DNA of 19,384 bases from Planctomycetota bacterium (GTDB taxonomy: Bacteria; Planctomycetota; Planctomycetia; Pirellulales; Pirellulaceae): positions 1-19,384 of the forward strand of contig JAJSAJ010000172.1 in the NCBI GenBank assembly GCA_024274855.1. Direction: 5' to 3'. The translations under genes and the position numbers were made by a program. This document shows positions 6,983-14,680 of the stretch, in pieces (positions within the stretch are counted from its first letter, which is position 1; each line of letters starts with the position of its first letter). The notes beneath the pieces were generated by a model, which saw only the letters and a list, made by a program, of their open reading frames with translations, was not told where the DNA came from and made no database searches.

Positions 6983-9511
6983 CTATTGAAACGCGATCCG
7001 CAACAGCGCGTAGAGTGATTCGTAGCGTTTCAATACATCCTGGTCGGGTTCCGCCAACCAGTGGAATCCCATCGCCGCATCGTTGAACAACGAGCCGAAT
7101 CCGATGACTGTGACCGAGCCTTTGCCATAGGACAGACGGGTGGCTGCCGGCAGATCGTTCCATTGGGCGATCGGCTCACCGCCCGTAATCCTGCACGTCA
7201 TTTGCAAGGCGGCCGATTCTTTCATACCGGTTATTTCCAATGGCTTATCGACCGGATCAATTGAAAGATGGCTCGACTGGACTCCGAACAGCATCAGAAT
7301 GCTATTCGCGGTCGAGTCGCCGATATCAGGCGTATCAACCACCAACAGCTTGCCGCCACTGTGCACCCATTGGACCAAGCGTGTTCGGTAATCGTGATCC
7401 GGAAGTTTTGTTGGGCAGATCAAGACCAGCCCGTCTCCATCGAACACTTCGGGGCCCGAATCGCGAGAGATGTACGCGCCGATGCGCGGTATCCATTGCT
7501 CTAACATACCATAGCCAACACCGTCCGGAGCATCGGCAAAGGCACCGGTGAACAGGGGCACGTCCGACAGAGTCCGGTCGATCACAATGTGTTGCATTGG
7601 GTGATCCGTCGACAACGCCGGCAGTTGCGCTCGCTGCCAGACGACCATGCCCAGACTGGCAACGGTCCAGCCAAACAGACCGGCTGCAACCAGCACGATC
7701 CAGCTCCCCTGATATTTCTGTCCAAACCACCAGCCGGCGACTGCCAGCAAACCGCCGAGTAAAGTGCAGGGAATCGCAATCGCCATGCGCAGCAGCACAG
7801 AATCAAACGGGCTTGTATGATTCAACCACTCGAGCATCCCCATGAACAACTCACGTTTCCCCGGCTGAAAAACGCAGAAGTTGGAAAAGAGCGTCGAATC
7901 GGCAAACGCGGCAACTCGTCCACGACCCGCCGTGGTTGTCCACAGCTGACACCAGGCACCGTATTGCATATAGGGTCGATACTCTGCTTGCGGATGGTAG
8001 TTCGACTCCTGATAAGCAGGCGGCAGATTCCACAGGCCCGTGTTGCGAATCGCCATTGTCCCGACACTTGTTCCTGGATCAATGGAACACGAAACGGCGA
8101 AGTTCATCGGAGGTAGATCCTGGAGAATCGGATGGACGATGCGTGGTGGGTCATACGGCTGCTTGTAGGGACTACCTACCTTGAACAACAGATCGTTTCG
8201 AAACGTAAACCCAAACCGGCGGCCGATGTCATTGAGATACGTGTTCATATTGAAGACGTTCGTATGGTCGCCAATCAACAGTGCGGATCCGCCACGTCGA
8301 ACGAAGTTCACAATGGCCTCGACTTCCTCACTCGAGTATCGGGCCGTCGGTGTCTTGATGATCAATACATCGCAGTCGGCAAGCTGATTGTCGTCAATCG
8401 GATCAGACTCGAGAATCCGCCCCATGCGGTAGAACTGTTGGCAATATGCGTAGATCGCCGCGTAATTGTACGACCCAGCCTCTCCATATACTTTTGTCCC
8501 ATACGGCTCCGTCGTCGGCTCCCAGGTCGAATGACGTTCCACAACCAACACCCGGCCCGCCTTGCGATGTCCGATCGGAGACCAGATCCACATGCTGGTC
8601 AAGATCACGACCCCGGTGGTGGCGAGCCCAACAGCGACAGAGATCGGCATGGAGCGGCGTGCTCGCGTGGCAATGAGTGGCGCATTGGAGGGCGAGTCGA
8701 CCCGCCTCTTGAAAATCATCGCGACGACGAGTGCTAGTGCGACAACCAACCCAAAATGGGTCCACGAGCTGACCAGGATTATACCTACATTTGGAAACAG
8801 ACCAGCATCGGCTCGCAAAATCTGGTGCAAAATCAGATCGATCATTGTGATCGCACGCAGCGGAGCCCAAAGAAGAACAATGACCAACAACGTGCACGTC
8901 TTGCGAGCAAGACCGGCCCAACCTCGCTCGCGCCCGAACGCAAGGATCAACAGGACGATCGCCCCGGCGGCAAACGCCACACTGGCCGGATCGAACAACA
9001 GCTCCCAGGTTGCCGCAACACGTTCGGTGCCGTAAGCGGTGGCTGCGACGATCCAGGATCCGTCGAGCGTCACGTCTGTTCCTAGTAGACGTGTTGCAAC
9101 CAACAAGGGACGTGCCAGGACCGTCGGCAACTCGTGGCCGCGCGCAGTGCCGACTTGATACACTTCCAATGTCAATGATTGGACCAACAGGACCAGACTG
9201 GCCAACATGGCAGCTCGGCCCAGAAGTCGAGGCCAACGATCCGGTAGGGGCGTCCGATCAAGAGCTAATCCAATGATCAGCAGCAGGGGAATCGCCTTTT
9301 GCGGGATCGATAACCACCAGAGTGCGGGCAGCGCCAACGCCATGGCCAGGATCCGAAGTCGGCGGCTTGGCACACCGATCGGCACATCAGTCAGAAGCCA
9401 TGTGGCCGCCAGCAAGCAGACGCTCCACACCCAATAGTTTGCCGGTTGGAAGAAGTCCGTGCCAAACAACCAGGAACCGGCCAACAGAGCGATTGCAAAC
9501 CAATGACGCAT
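6983..9511 (-). CDS. Polytopic membrane protein with exosortase-like N-terminus and two GATase1-like domains (paralogue 2)
   Basis: 842 residues. Residues 1-268 hold about eight membrane segments. Within them RLLGTDVTLDGSWIV (141-155), RVAATWELLFDPAS (164-177), APLRAIT (216-222) and SSWTHFG (248-254) fall in the order of the exosortase core (RLLG-x-V, the ACSGLRS catalytic loop, NALR, and the His segment). Trp169 stands near where Cys is expected, and Arg219 and His252 may be kept. A further membrane segment (about 289-311) precedes an extracytoplasmic GATase1/DUF4350-like domain (319-565: GRVLVVE, CDVLIIKTPT, FVRRGGSALLIGDHT, GRGRVAAFADSTLFSN). Two membrane helices (571-624) lead to a second such domain (640-842: GDGLVLICPT, WVHSGGKLLVVDTPD, YGKGSVTVIGFGSLFN). 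The ATG overlaps the upstream stop as TAATG, with GGAGGGGGG just before it, so the two genes are translationally coupled. Function is unknown. The exosortase relation is my inference from motif order. Confidence 0.88.
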   Translation of the reverse strand: MRHWFAIALLAGSWLFGTDFFQPANYWVWSVCLLAATWLLTDVPIGVPSRRLRILAMALALPALWWLSIPQKAIPLLLIIGLALDRTPLPDRWPRLLGRAAMLASLVLLVQSLTLEVYQVGTARGHELPTVLARPLLVATRLLGTDVTLDGSWIVAATAYGTERVAATWELLFDPASVAFAAGAIVLLILAFGRERGWAGLARKTCTLLVIVLLWAPLRAITMIDLILHQILRADAGLFPNVGIILVSSWTHFGLVVALALVVAMIFKRRVDSPSNAPLIATRARRSMPISVAVGLATTGVVILTSMWIWSPIGHRKAGRVLVVERHSTWEPTTEPYGTKVYGEAGSYNYAAIYAYCQQFYRMGRILESDPIDDNQLADCDVLIIKTPTARYSSEEVEAIVNFVRRGGSALLIGDHTNVFNMNTYLNDIGRRFGFTFRNDLLFKVGSPYKQPYDPPRIVHPILQDLPPMNFAVSCSIDPGTSVGTMAIRNTGLWNLPPAYQESNYHPQAEYRPYMQYGAWCQLWTTTAGRGRVAAFADSTLFSNFCVFQPGKRELFMGMLEWLNHTSPFDSVLLRMAIAIPCTLLGGLLAVAGWWFGQKYQGSWIVLVAAGLFGWTVASLGMVVWQRAQLPALSTDHPMQHIVIDRTLSDVPLFTGAFADAPDGVGYGMLEQWIPRIGAYISRDSGPEVFDGDGLVLICPTKLPDHDYRTRLVQWVHSGGKLLVVDTPDIGDSTANSILMLFGVQSSHLSIDPVDKPLEITGMKESAALQMTCRITGGEPIAQWNDLPAATRLSYGKGSVTVIGFGSLFNDAAMGFHWLAEPDQDVLKRYESLYALLRIAFQ

Positions 9512-12192
9512 TACGATCCCCCCTCCTTCGAGCTCGAATCACCTTGCGGCAAATCGCCCGGTGAAGAATCGTTTTCCGTGGAAACCGGCGGTGGAGTCCA
9601 GGGACTTGTGTCGACCAGCTGACTGATCAACCAGCGCCAAAACTGGGCATTGTCATGTCGGCCGTCGAACGGTTCGCCTCCGATGTATTCGAGGTTCTTG
9701 TTCATGGCAAAGCACGTATCACCGATCAGGACAACCGATCCGCGTCCAATGTCGCGGCGCACCACAATCGGTCGACCATCTTTGCCGGTGACCAGGACGA
9801 TCGGCTCCTTGCCTGAAGATTCAACCGGCCATGCGGCGAAAAACGAAACGCTGCGGTCACCATTTTTTTGCTCGGAGTCTTGCGACCCGACATAAACCGC
9901 ACTCAGCCGGCCCATCGGCTCGGGTTCCACGCTCGGGTCCTCCGTTGGAACAGGCGAAATCGGCACATGCAGTTGGAACGTATGCAACAGAGAGTTACTG
10001 GCAGCAGCCTCTTCGGCCCCGACCATCTGGATGAGAATCCCGCCTCGCTTGACGAACCGGGTGTACGCGGCCCGTTCGTGCCGCGAAAAACGGCGAGCCG
10101 GAGCGAGCAGGACGACCATCCCCGCTCGCTCAAGTTGCTCGTCCGTCATCTCGGTCGTGACAATCGGCAAATAGTCGGATCGCATCAATGTCAAAGCCAG
10201 ACCGTTGATCGAATCGTATCCCCAGTTCTGCCAGCTGAACTTCTCCAAATGCGACGCGTCTATACAGGCCAGTCGATTGGCGCGGCCCGGCTGTTGCTCG
10301 GTGGCGGCAATCCAGTTACCATCGGGCACCGACCGCAAGAAATGGTGATTCAGACCGTGGCAGGCAACAAGCGTCCCACAAAACACGAACAGCACACCCG
10401 CACGTAATAGCGGCGAGGATCGGAGCCATAATAGTCCGGCGAGTACCAGGCAGCACAGAATCAGAATGCACTGTCGCCACAAATCCTGGGCCGTGGATGG
10501 ACGATTTGCCAAATAGTCCAGTGTCCCTCCAACGACCGGCCATCCCGTTGCAATGTGCCCGTTCGACCAACCGATTCCGTTGCCCAACACCATGACGGTA
10601 CCACGGCCAAATGGCTGTTCCGCTGCCAACACAAGGTCTCCGAGCTTCCCACCGGAATCGAACGGACGACCTGTCTCCCAAGTTGCACCTTGCTGCGGAG
10701 CACTCCAGCCCCATCGCCCCACAATCAACGGCCTGCCGCGCCATCCCAATTGCATTGATGCGCCGCCATCAAACAGCAACGGCATGTTTCCCTGTACGCG
10801 CGAGTCGGCGATCGGGTGATGAATCCAAACGGAAGATTGCCGCCAGTCACCAGTCGCTGAAATGGAGGCATCGCGACGCACTGTGATTCGCGACGGTTCC
10901 ATCAGGCGGGTGATTATGTCGTCCTGCTGTTGTTGTGGATAGTAACCATCGGCAACCACTAACAAAGCCCCACCGTCCCGCACATACTTCCAGATTCGTT
11001 GCTGCTGCTCCCGCGTCAATGACCGGTCCGGGTACAACAACAAAAGAACATCTGCCGCCTTGAGATCTTCATCTGAAAAATCTGATGTCATGTAAAACTG
11101 TGCACCAAGACTCTGCGCGAAGAGTGGCAGCATTCCGAAAACACCGGCCGACTGCTGACCGTAAGAATCATGCTCGGGAAAAAACCAATCGAGCTGGCCA
11201 CGCTCGTTCGCAATAATGGTTCGCCCACCCAAGTTGGCTCGATGAAAAACGGATGTGCCGATGATCGGTAACGCAATCGCCAGACACCAGGGGCCATAGA
11301 CGGGGACAAGGTGCCAAAAACCTCGCTTCGGTCGTGTCGTCTCGCTCGTTTGGATGGGATCAATTGAGGCCGGTTTCCAATCCGCCCATCGAAGCATTCC
11401 CATAGCAACGACGCATTGGATACCCGCTGCGATCAGTGGCAAGTTCCAAGGGAGCACCTGACGCACAATCGTTGCCCACTCCAACGGAGGTGGAACGTAT
11501 GGATTTCCAGCCGGTAACGCCGCAGCGACGGGAAATAGTCGGAGAACTTCCGGAGTCATGGCAAGGATGGTTAAATAGATACAGTGCCCCCCCAACACGG
11601 CGCCGGCTGCCCAAAGTCCGTTCTTCCACGATCGATGCCGGATGCTGAACAGCCATCCCATCGTGAATAGACTCATCAACACCAGAAAATCCAGCCCGGC
11701 AAAGGTCGCGCCGATGCGCAGCGAGTACCCCGTCAGCCGAGAGACGATGTCCCCCAAGGCGTTTCCCAACCGATCGCAAGCCAGCCAGACAAGAGCGCTC
11801 GATTCGATCGCAAAACGAAAAACGGCCAAAGCGAAAATACTAAACGCGACGATCGACAGTACGCGACGGTCGACATCGCGTCGTACGGTTGCCAGTAGTG
11901 ACACTGTCGCGGCGACAAGCAACGTCGCGCCACCATGTTGCGAACTCGTGATCAAGGCAAATACCAGAACCAGCAGGCCAGCCGTAATCGATTTCCATGA
12001 CATGGTGGGGTGGATCGTCAGAATGGCCACAAGCATCAACAGCCAAAGCAGGACCGATTGCAGCGGTCCGGCCAACAGGCCAACCGAACCGGCCGAGACC
12101 CAGGCTGCCAATAAGGCACTGATCGCCGCGACGATAACGGACCTCGACGGTGTGCCGCCCGCCTGAGTTGAGCATGTCGATGATTCCGGCAC
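9511..12192 (-). CDS. Polytopic membrane protein with exosortase-like N-terminus and two GATase1-like domains (paralogue 1)
   Basis: 893 residues from the GTG at 12190-12192, chosen because GGAGG lies nine bases upstream; a TTG at 12216 in the same frame is the alternative. Residues 18-270 hold about eight membrane segments, including RLTGYSLRIGATFAGLDFLV (152-171), where TFAGLDF resembles the exosortase ACSGLRS loop with Phe for Cys and Asp for Arg. A membrane segment (about 301-316) leads to extracytoplasmic domain 1 (323-560: GRTIIAN, ADVLLLLYPDRSL, YVRDGGALLVVADG, FGRGTVMVLGNG). Two helices (572-613) lead to domain 2 (640-860: RLACIDASH, GMVVLLAPARRFS, FVKRGGILIQMVG, IGRGSVVLIGDTCF). Both domains show the Rossmann-like GATase1/DUF4350 pattern (xxGGxLLxxx, then GRGxVxxxG) without a visible catalytic Cys. 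The C-terminus is a Ser/Pro/Asp-rich tail. Same architecture as the next gene, with which it forms an operon. Function unknown. Confidence 0.88.
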   Translation of the reverse strand: MPESSTCSTQAGGTPSRSVIVAAISALLAAWVSAGSVGLLAGPLQSVLLWLLMLVAILTIHPTMSWKSITAGLLVLVFALITSSQHGGATLLVAATVSLLATVRRDVDRRVLSIVAFSIFALAVFRFAIESSALVWLACDRLGNALGDIVSRLTGYSLRIGATFAGLDFLVLMSLFTMGWLFSIRHRSWKNGLWAAGAVLGGHCIYLTILAMTPEVLRLFPVAAALPAGNPYVPPPLEWATIVRQVLPWNLPLIAAGIQCVVAMGMLRWADWKPASIDPIQTSETTRPKRGFWHLVPVYGPWCLAIALPIIGTSVFHRANLGGRTIIANERGQLDWFFPEHDSYGQQSAGVFGMLPLFAQSLGAQFYMTSDFSDEDLKAADVLLLLYPDRSLTREQQQRIWKYVRDGGALLVVADGYYPQQQQDDIITRLMEPSRITVRRDASISATGDWRQSSVWIHHPIADSRVQGNMPLLFDGGASMQLGWRGRPLIVGRWGWSAPQQGATWETGRPFDSGGKLGDLVLAAEQPFGRGTVMVLGNGIGWSNGHIATGWPVVGGTLDYLANRPSTAQDLWRQCILILCCLVLAGLLWLRSSPLLRAGVLFVFCGTLVACHGLNHHFLRSVPDGNWIAATEQQPGRANRLACIDASHLEKFSWQNWGYDSINGLALTLMRSDYLPIVTTEMTDEQLERAGMVVLLAPARRFSRHERAAYTRFVKRGGILIQMVGAEEAAASNSLLHTFQLHVPISPVPTEDPSVEPEPMGRLSAVYVGSQDSEQKNGDRSVSFFAAWPVESSGKEPIVLVTGKDGRPIVVRRDIGRGSVVLIGDTCFAMNKNLEYIGGEPFDGRHDNAQFWRWLISQLVDTSPWTPPPVSTENDSSPGDLPQGDSSSKEGGS

Positions 12193-12429
12193 CGTCTTCT
12201 CCCTCCGAATAAACAAAGACCTGCTTCCAGCATAATTCGAGCAGCAGCAGATGATACCTGTCCGGAAGGAGCAAAAAACAAAACCTCAAAAGACCCCTGG
12301 GAAAATCCGACTGACGATGCCCAAATACCGTGGCCTCCGGGACGCCCGGAATCCCTGCCTGCCAAACGCGAGCGGTCTGGCACTGCACGTACGGTGCACA
12401 TAACGACACACGTCTCGTTCCGGCAAACC
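12193..12429. other. Promoter-bearing gap upstream of the membrane-protein operon
   Basis: Between the terminator at 12430-12468 and the GTG start at 12192 lie about 240 bp that must contain the operon promoter. The only structure I see is TGCAC/GTGCA (12385-12399), a 5-bp hairpin. GGAGG sits nine bases upstream of the GTG start at 12192. No convincing promoter hexamers were found. Confidence 0.45.
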
Positions 12430-12468
12430 AAAAAACAGCCCAGACCGTCATGTGCGGGCTGGGCTGTT
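12430..12468 (-). terminator. Rho-independent terminator of the TTCAP-repeat gene
   Basis: On the minus strand AACAGCCCAG (complement of 12459-12468) pairs with CTGGGCTGTT (complement of 12434-12443), a 10-bp GC-rich stem whose end overlaps a run of six T (complement of 12430-12435). It lies 112 bp past the TAG stop of the repeat-protein gene and before the start of the next minus-strand gene, so the two are separate transcription units. Confidence 0.85.
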
Positions 12469-12579
12469 CCGGCAACAGATTAATTTTCTTGCGGTACTAC
12501 TTCGGCCAACCACCTCCGCAAATGCGAACACTTCGAAAGTAGTCACACCGATTTCTGATACGATTCGCCGAGTCAGAGA

Positions 12580-13314
12580 CTAGGCAGCTTTCTTCGGAGC
12601 AGCCGGGGCCTTCGGAGCTGCTGGAGCCTTCGGGGCAGCGGCGGGGGCCTTTGGAGCAGCCGGAGCCTTCGGAGCAGCCTTCGGAGCCTTCGGGGCAGCC
12701 TTCGGGGCCTTCGGCGGGGCGGCCGGCGTCTTCACTTGCGCCTGTTTCTGCTGGACAACAACCGGACCAGCGGTAGCCGGAGCGGTCGTAGCCGGGGCAC
12801 ACGTCGTAGCCGGGGCACACGTGGTCTTCGGCGCACAGGTCGTGGCCGGAGCACATGTGGTGCTTGGGCGACAATGACGACGGAAGAGTCGGCATCGACG
12901 CTTCGGAGCACACGTGGTCTTTGGCGCACAGGTCGTGGCCGGAGCACACGTGGTCTTTGGCGCACAAGTGGTCTTCGGCGCACAAGTTGTGGCTGGAGCG
13001 CACGTGGTCTTCGGCGCACAGGTCGTGGCCGGAGCGCACGTCGTGCTTGGGCGACGATGGCGACGGAAGAGTCGGCATCGACGCTTCGGAGCACACGTCG
13101 TCTTGGGGGCACAGGTCGTTGCCGGTGCACAGGTTGTTTTGGGCGCACAGGTCGTTGCCGGTGCACAGGTTGTGGTCGGGGCACAAGTCGTGGACCCGAT
13201 CCAGGCGACAGCGGAACCGCTGGACGCTTGCGTCGCAGCGTTGTCGCCAGACAGTACAATGGTCATTCCGATGATGGCTACAGCCGTAACCATCAACATC
13301 ACGCGTCGTCTCAT
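12580..13314 (-). CDS. Secreted Cys/Pro-rich TTCAPx hexapeptide-repeat protein
   Basis: 244 residues. Residues 1-33 form a signal peptide (MRRRVMLMVTAVAIIGMTIV, then LSGDNAATQASS). Residues 42-175 consist of 18 exact-register hexapeptides TTCAPx (x = A, K or T) in blocks of 6, 8 and 4. The blocks are separated by two near-identical 13-residue basic modules RRCRLFRRHRRPS (78-90) and RRCRLFRRHCRPS (139-151). Residues 197-244 are a Pro/Ala/Lys repeat (PKAPKAAPKAP type), like lysine-rich histone-H1-like tails. There are 21 cysteines, all in the repeat region. GGAGG lies 11 bases before the ATG, and a TATGAT -10-like box lies at 13347-13352. It has its own terminator. Planctomycete walls contain Cys- and Pro-rich proteins, so a disulfide-linked envelope role is a reasonable inference; no enzymatic domain is present. 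Metal or DNA binding by the basic modules is another possibility. Confidence 0.85.
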   Translation of the reverse strand: MRRRVMLMVTAVAIIGMTIVLSGDNAATQASSGSAVAWIGSTTCAPTTTCAPATTCAPKTTCAPATTCAPKTTCAPKRRCRLFRRHRRPSTTCAPATTCAPKTTCAPATTCAPKTTCAPKTTCAPATTCAPKTTCAPKRRCRLFRRHCRPSTTCAPATTCAPKTTCAPATTCAPATTAPATAGPVVVQQKQAQVKTPAAPPKAPKAAPKAPKAAPKAPAAPKAPAAAPKAPAAPKAPAAPKKAA

Positions 13315-13784
13315 GGCTAGTTCAACCTCCGGAAGCTCGAGCGAGAATCATACACAACAGACTAAACAGTAACGATCCAGAAACAAGCACGTCTTCGGCC
13401 CTGTCACAGTTCGGTTGCCGAACCCTTCGTTTTCGGCAACACGCCTCCGATCGGTTTGCTCCTGGTGCCTTCGCAATCTCTGGCCACTTTCAACAGGGGG
13501 CTGCGAGTTCTTACGCCGCGCTGGTTGCGCAACAGTCGCCTATTGGAGGTGGGAAAACAGGGGGTGGGTCCAAAGTATCCGCCAGCGTCTCAGTCTGGTC
13601 CCCGGGCAGACCAGCAATACCTCGAGGAATAATACCCCAAAGAACTACCAGTCACTCACGTCTTGCCTACCTTACCAAATCGTCAAAGTTAGTAAACCCC
13701 CTCGCTTGGGGTGGGTGCATGGCAGCGTACACGGGCAGAGGCGAGAAATGTGGAAAACAGCCGTACTTGGCAAGACGTTACACG
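13315..13784. other. Intergenic region upstream of the TTCAP-repeat gene
   Basis: This 470-bp gap holds the leader of the repeat-protein gene: TATGAT at 13347-13352 and GGAGGT at 13325-13330 on the minus strand. It also holds a 6-bp hairpin GTTCGG/CCGAAC (13409-13423) and a weak hairpin at 13696-13712. The plus-strand frame 13415-13792 is open but has no ribosome site and no protein-like composition, so I see no gene. Confidence 0.5.
13690..13712 (-). terminator. Weak candidate terminator of the gene at 13785-14354
   Basis: On the minus strand ACCCC, a 7-nt loop and GGGGT form a 5-bp stem (13696-13712), followed by TTACTAACTTT. It lies about 75 bp past the stop codon. The T-run is interrupted, so the call is tentative. 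Confidence 0.35.
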
Positions 13785-14354
13785 TCACCTGATCTCCTTG
13801 AGGACCATGGGACAAATTGTATTGGCGGCCAAATCGATCACGAACAACATGTCGCGGGTTTTTACCACCATGGCGCATAGGTTTTCGACCGGCTGCTTAT
13901 CGACCTTGGTCCACCGCCCATCACGGGTGACACCGCGGACAAACCCGAATCGGCCCGGATCGTCGGTCACGCCGTCAACTGAACGGAGCAGGAAATGGGT
14001 TGCATTGCGAAACTCCATCGTTGCACCGGCACCTACCGTCACGACGCGGCCTTTGGCGATCATCGGAACAACGTGGTGCTTTGCCAACAACAACATATAG
14101 CCTGTGGCAAACTCATTCTTCGTCTCGGTCTTTGCCAGTTCTAGGACGGCCCGACGTGCTTTTTCGAGCGACCATTGCACGTCGTTTTTTTGGGCAAAGA
14201 CACTAGCCGGTTGTGCGTTACTGAGTGTGCATAAACTGACGAACACAAGAACAAGTCTTGCGACAACTGGCAGCGACCCCGGCATGTCACTCGGGGCAAA
14301 TGGCCTCTTTGTCTTGTCCGGTAAGCAACGATCTGGAACCTGTTGACACAACAT
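13785..14354 (-). CDS. Exported protein of unknown function
   Basis: 189 residues from the ATG at 14352-14354, chosen because AGGAG lies eight bases upstream; the Met at 14285, directly before the hydrophobic core, has no good ribosome site. The N-terminus has a long polar region (about 30 residues), then VVARLVLVFVSLCTL and a likely cleavage after SNAQPASVFA, a signal peptide with an extended n-region of the kind seen in planctomycetes. The mature part is about 135 residues: a helix (WSLEKARRAVLELAKTETKN), then beta-like segments (HHVVPMIAKGRVVTVGAGAT, ATHFLLRSVDGV) and a final hydrophobic stretch (MLFVIDLAANTICPMVL). I recognise no domain or catalytic motif. It may form a unit with the minus-strand gene upstream, although a 29-bp palindrome lies between them. 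Confidence 0.68.
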   Translation of the reverse strand: MLCQQVPDRCLPDKTKRPFAPSDMPGSLPVVARLVLVFVSLCTLSNAQPASVFAQKNDVQWSLEKARRAVLELAKTETKNEFATGYMLLLAKHHVVPMIAKGRVVTVGAGATMEFRNATHFLLRSVDGVTDDPGRFGFVRGVTRDGRWTKVDKQPVENLCAMVVKTRDMLFVIDLAANTICPMVLKEIR

Positions 14355-14496
14355 GGAAGTCTCTCCTGTTTGAAAGCTCGTATATCTTTCCGCCGTCGGC
14401 AACACGTAAGGCTGGTAGTAGACTCAATACAGATTTCGTCCGCAAGTTGAACAATGCGAAGGGGGAAGGTACCGGGCTTGCACGGCCTTTGGCCTG

Positions 14497-14517
14497 GCAT
14501 GCACTCGCCGTGCATGC
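14497..14517. repeat. Intergenic hairpin GCATGCAC/GTGCATGC
   Basis: Perfect 8-bp arms at 14497-14504 and 14510-14517 with loop TCGCC. It lies about 140 bp upstream of the exported-protein gene start on that gene's strand. No T-tract. It may be an operator-like dyad or a dispersed repeat. Confidence 0.65.
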
Positions 14518-14585
14518 ACGTCACAACCGCCAGGCGACAGGGCTGCCATCAAGAACGCACCCGCTTTCGCAAGTCCAATGTAAAT

Positions 14586-14614
14586 CGACGGGCAAGGAAT
14601 TTCCTTGCCCGTCG
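14586..14614 (-). terminator. Perfect 29-bp palindrome downstream of the papain-like gene (possible terminator)
   Basis: Fourteen-base arms (14586-14599 starting CGACGGGCAAGG, and 14601-14614) flank a single central T with no mismatch. It starts 67 bp past the stop of the leftward papain-like gene. The stem would be very stable, but the following minus-strand bases (ATTTACATT) are only a partial T-run, so a repeat element is equally possible. Confidence 0.5.
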
Positions 14615-14680
14615 CAAGTCGGCCGTATAGTAATCATGCGAGTTTCCCGAACCGTTCAGGTTCGGACTTGAACCGGCTTC

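Larger units (their letters stand above)
14355..14680. other. Intergenic region with two palindromes
   Basis: This 326-bp gap between two leftward genes contains the perfect 29-bp palindrome at 14586-14614 and a second hairpin at 14497-14517. No gene is visible. The promoter of the unknown exported protein should lie in its left part. Confidence 0.55.

Noticed and set aside
12193..12216. TTG start at 12216 for the 893-aa protein
   Set aside because: The GTG at 12190-12192 has GGAGG nine bases upstream; the TTG has a weaker site. It is not excluded.
12780..13200. CRISPR array
   Set aside because: Repeats are contiguous 18-bp coding units with no unique spacers.
12497..13372. Large open frames on the plus strand and in the other minus frame across the TTCAP region
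   Set aside because: They are products of the 18-bp repeat; only the 12580-13314 minus frame has a signal peptide, ribosome site, -10-like box and terminator.
13415..13792. 125-codon plus-strand open frame
   Set aside because: No ribosome site, no protein-like composition and no family resemblance.
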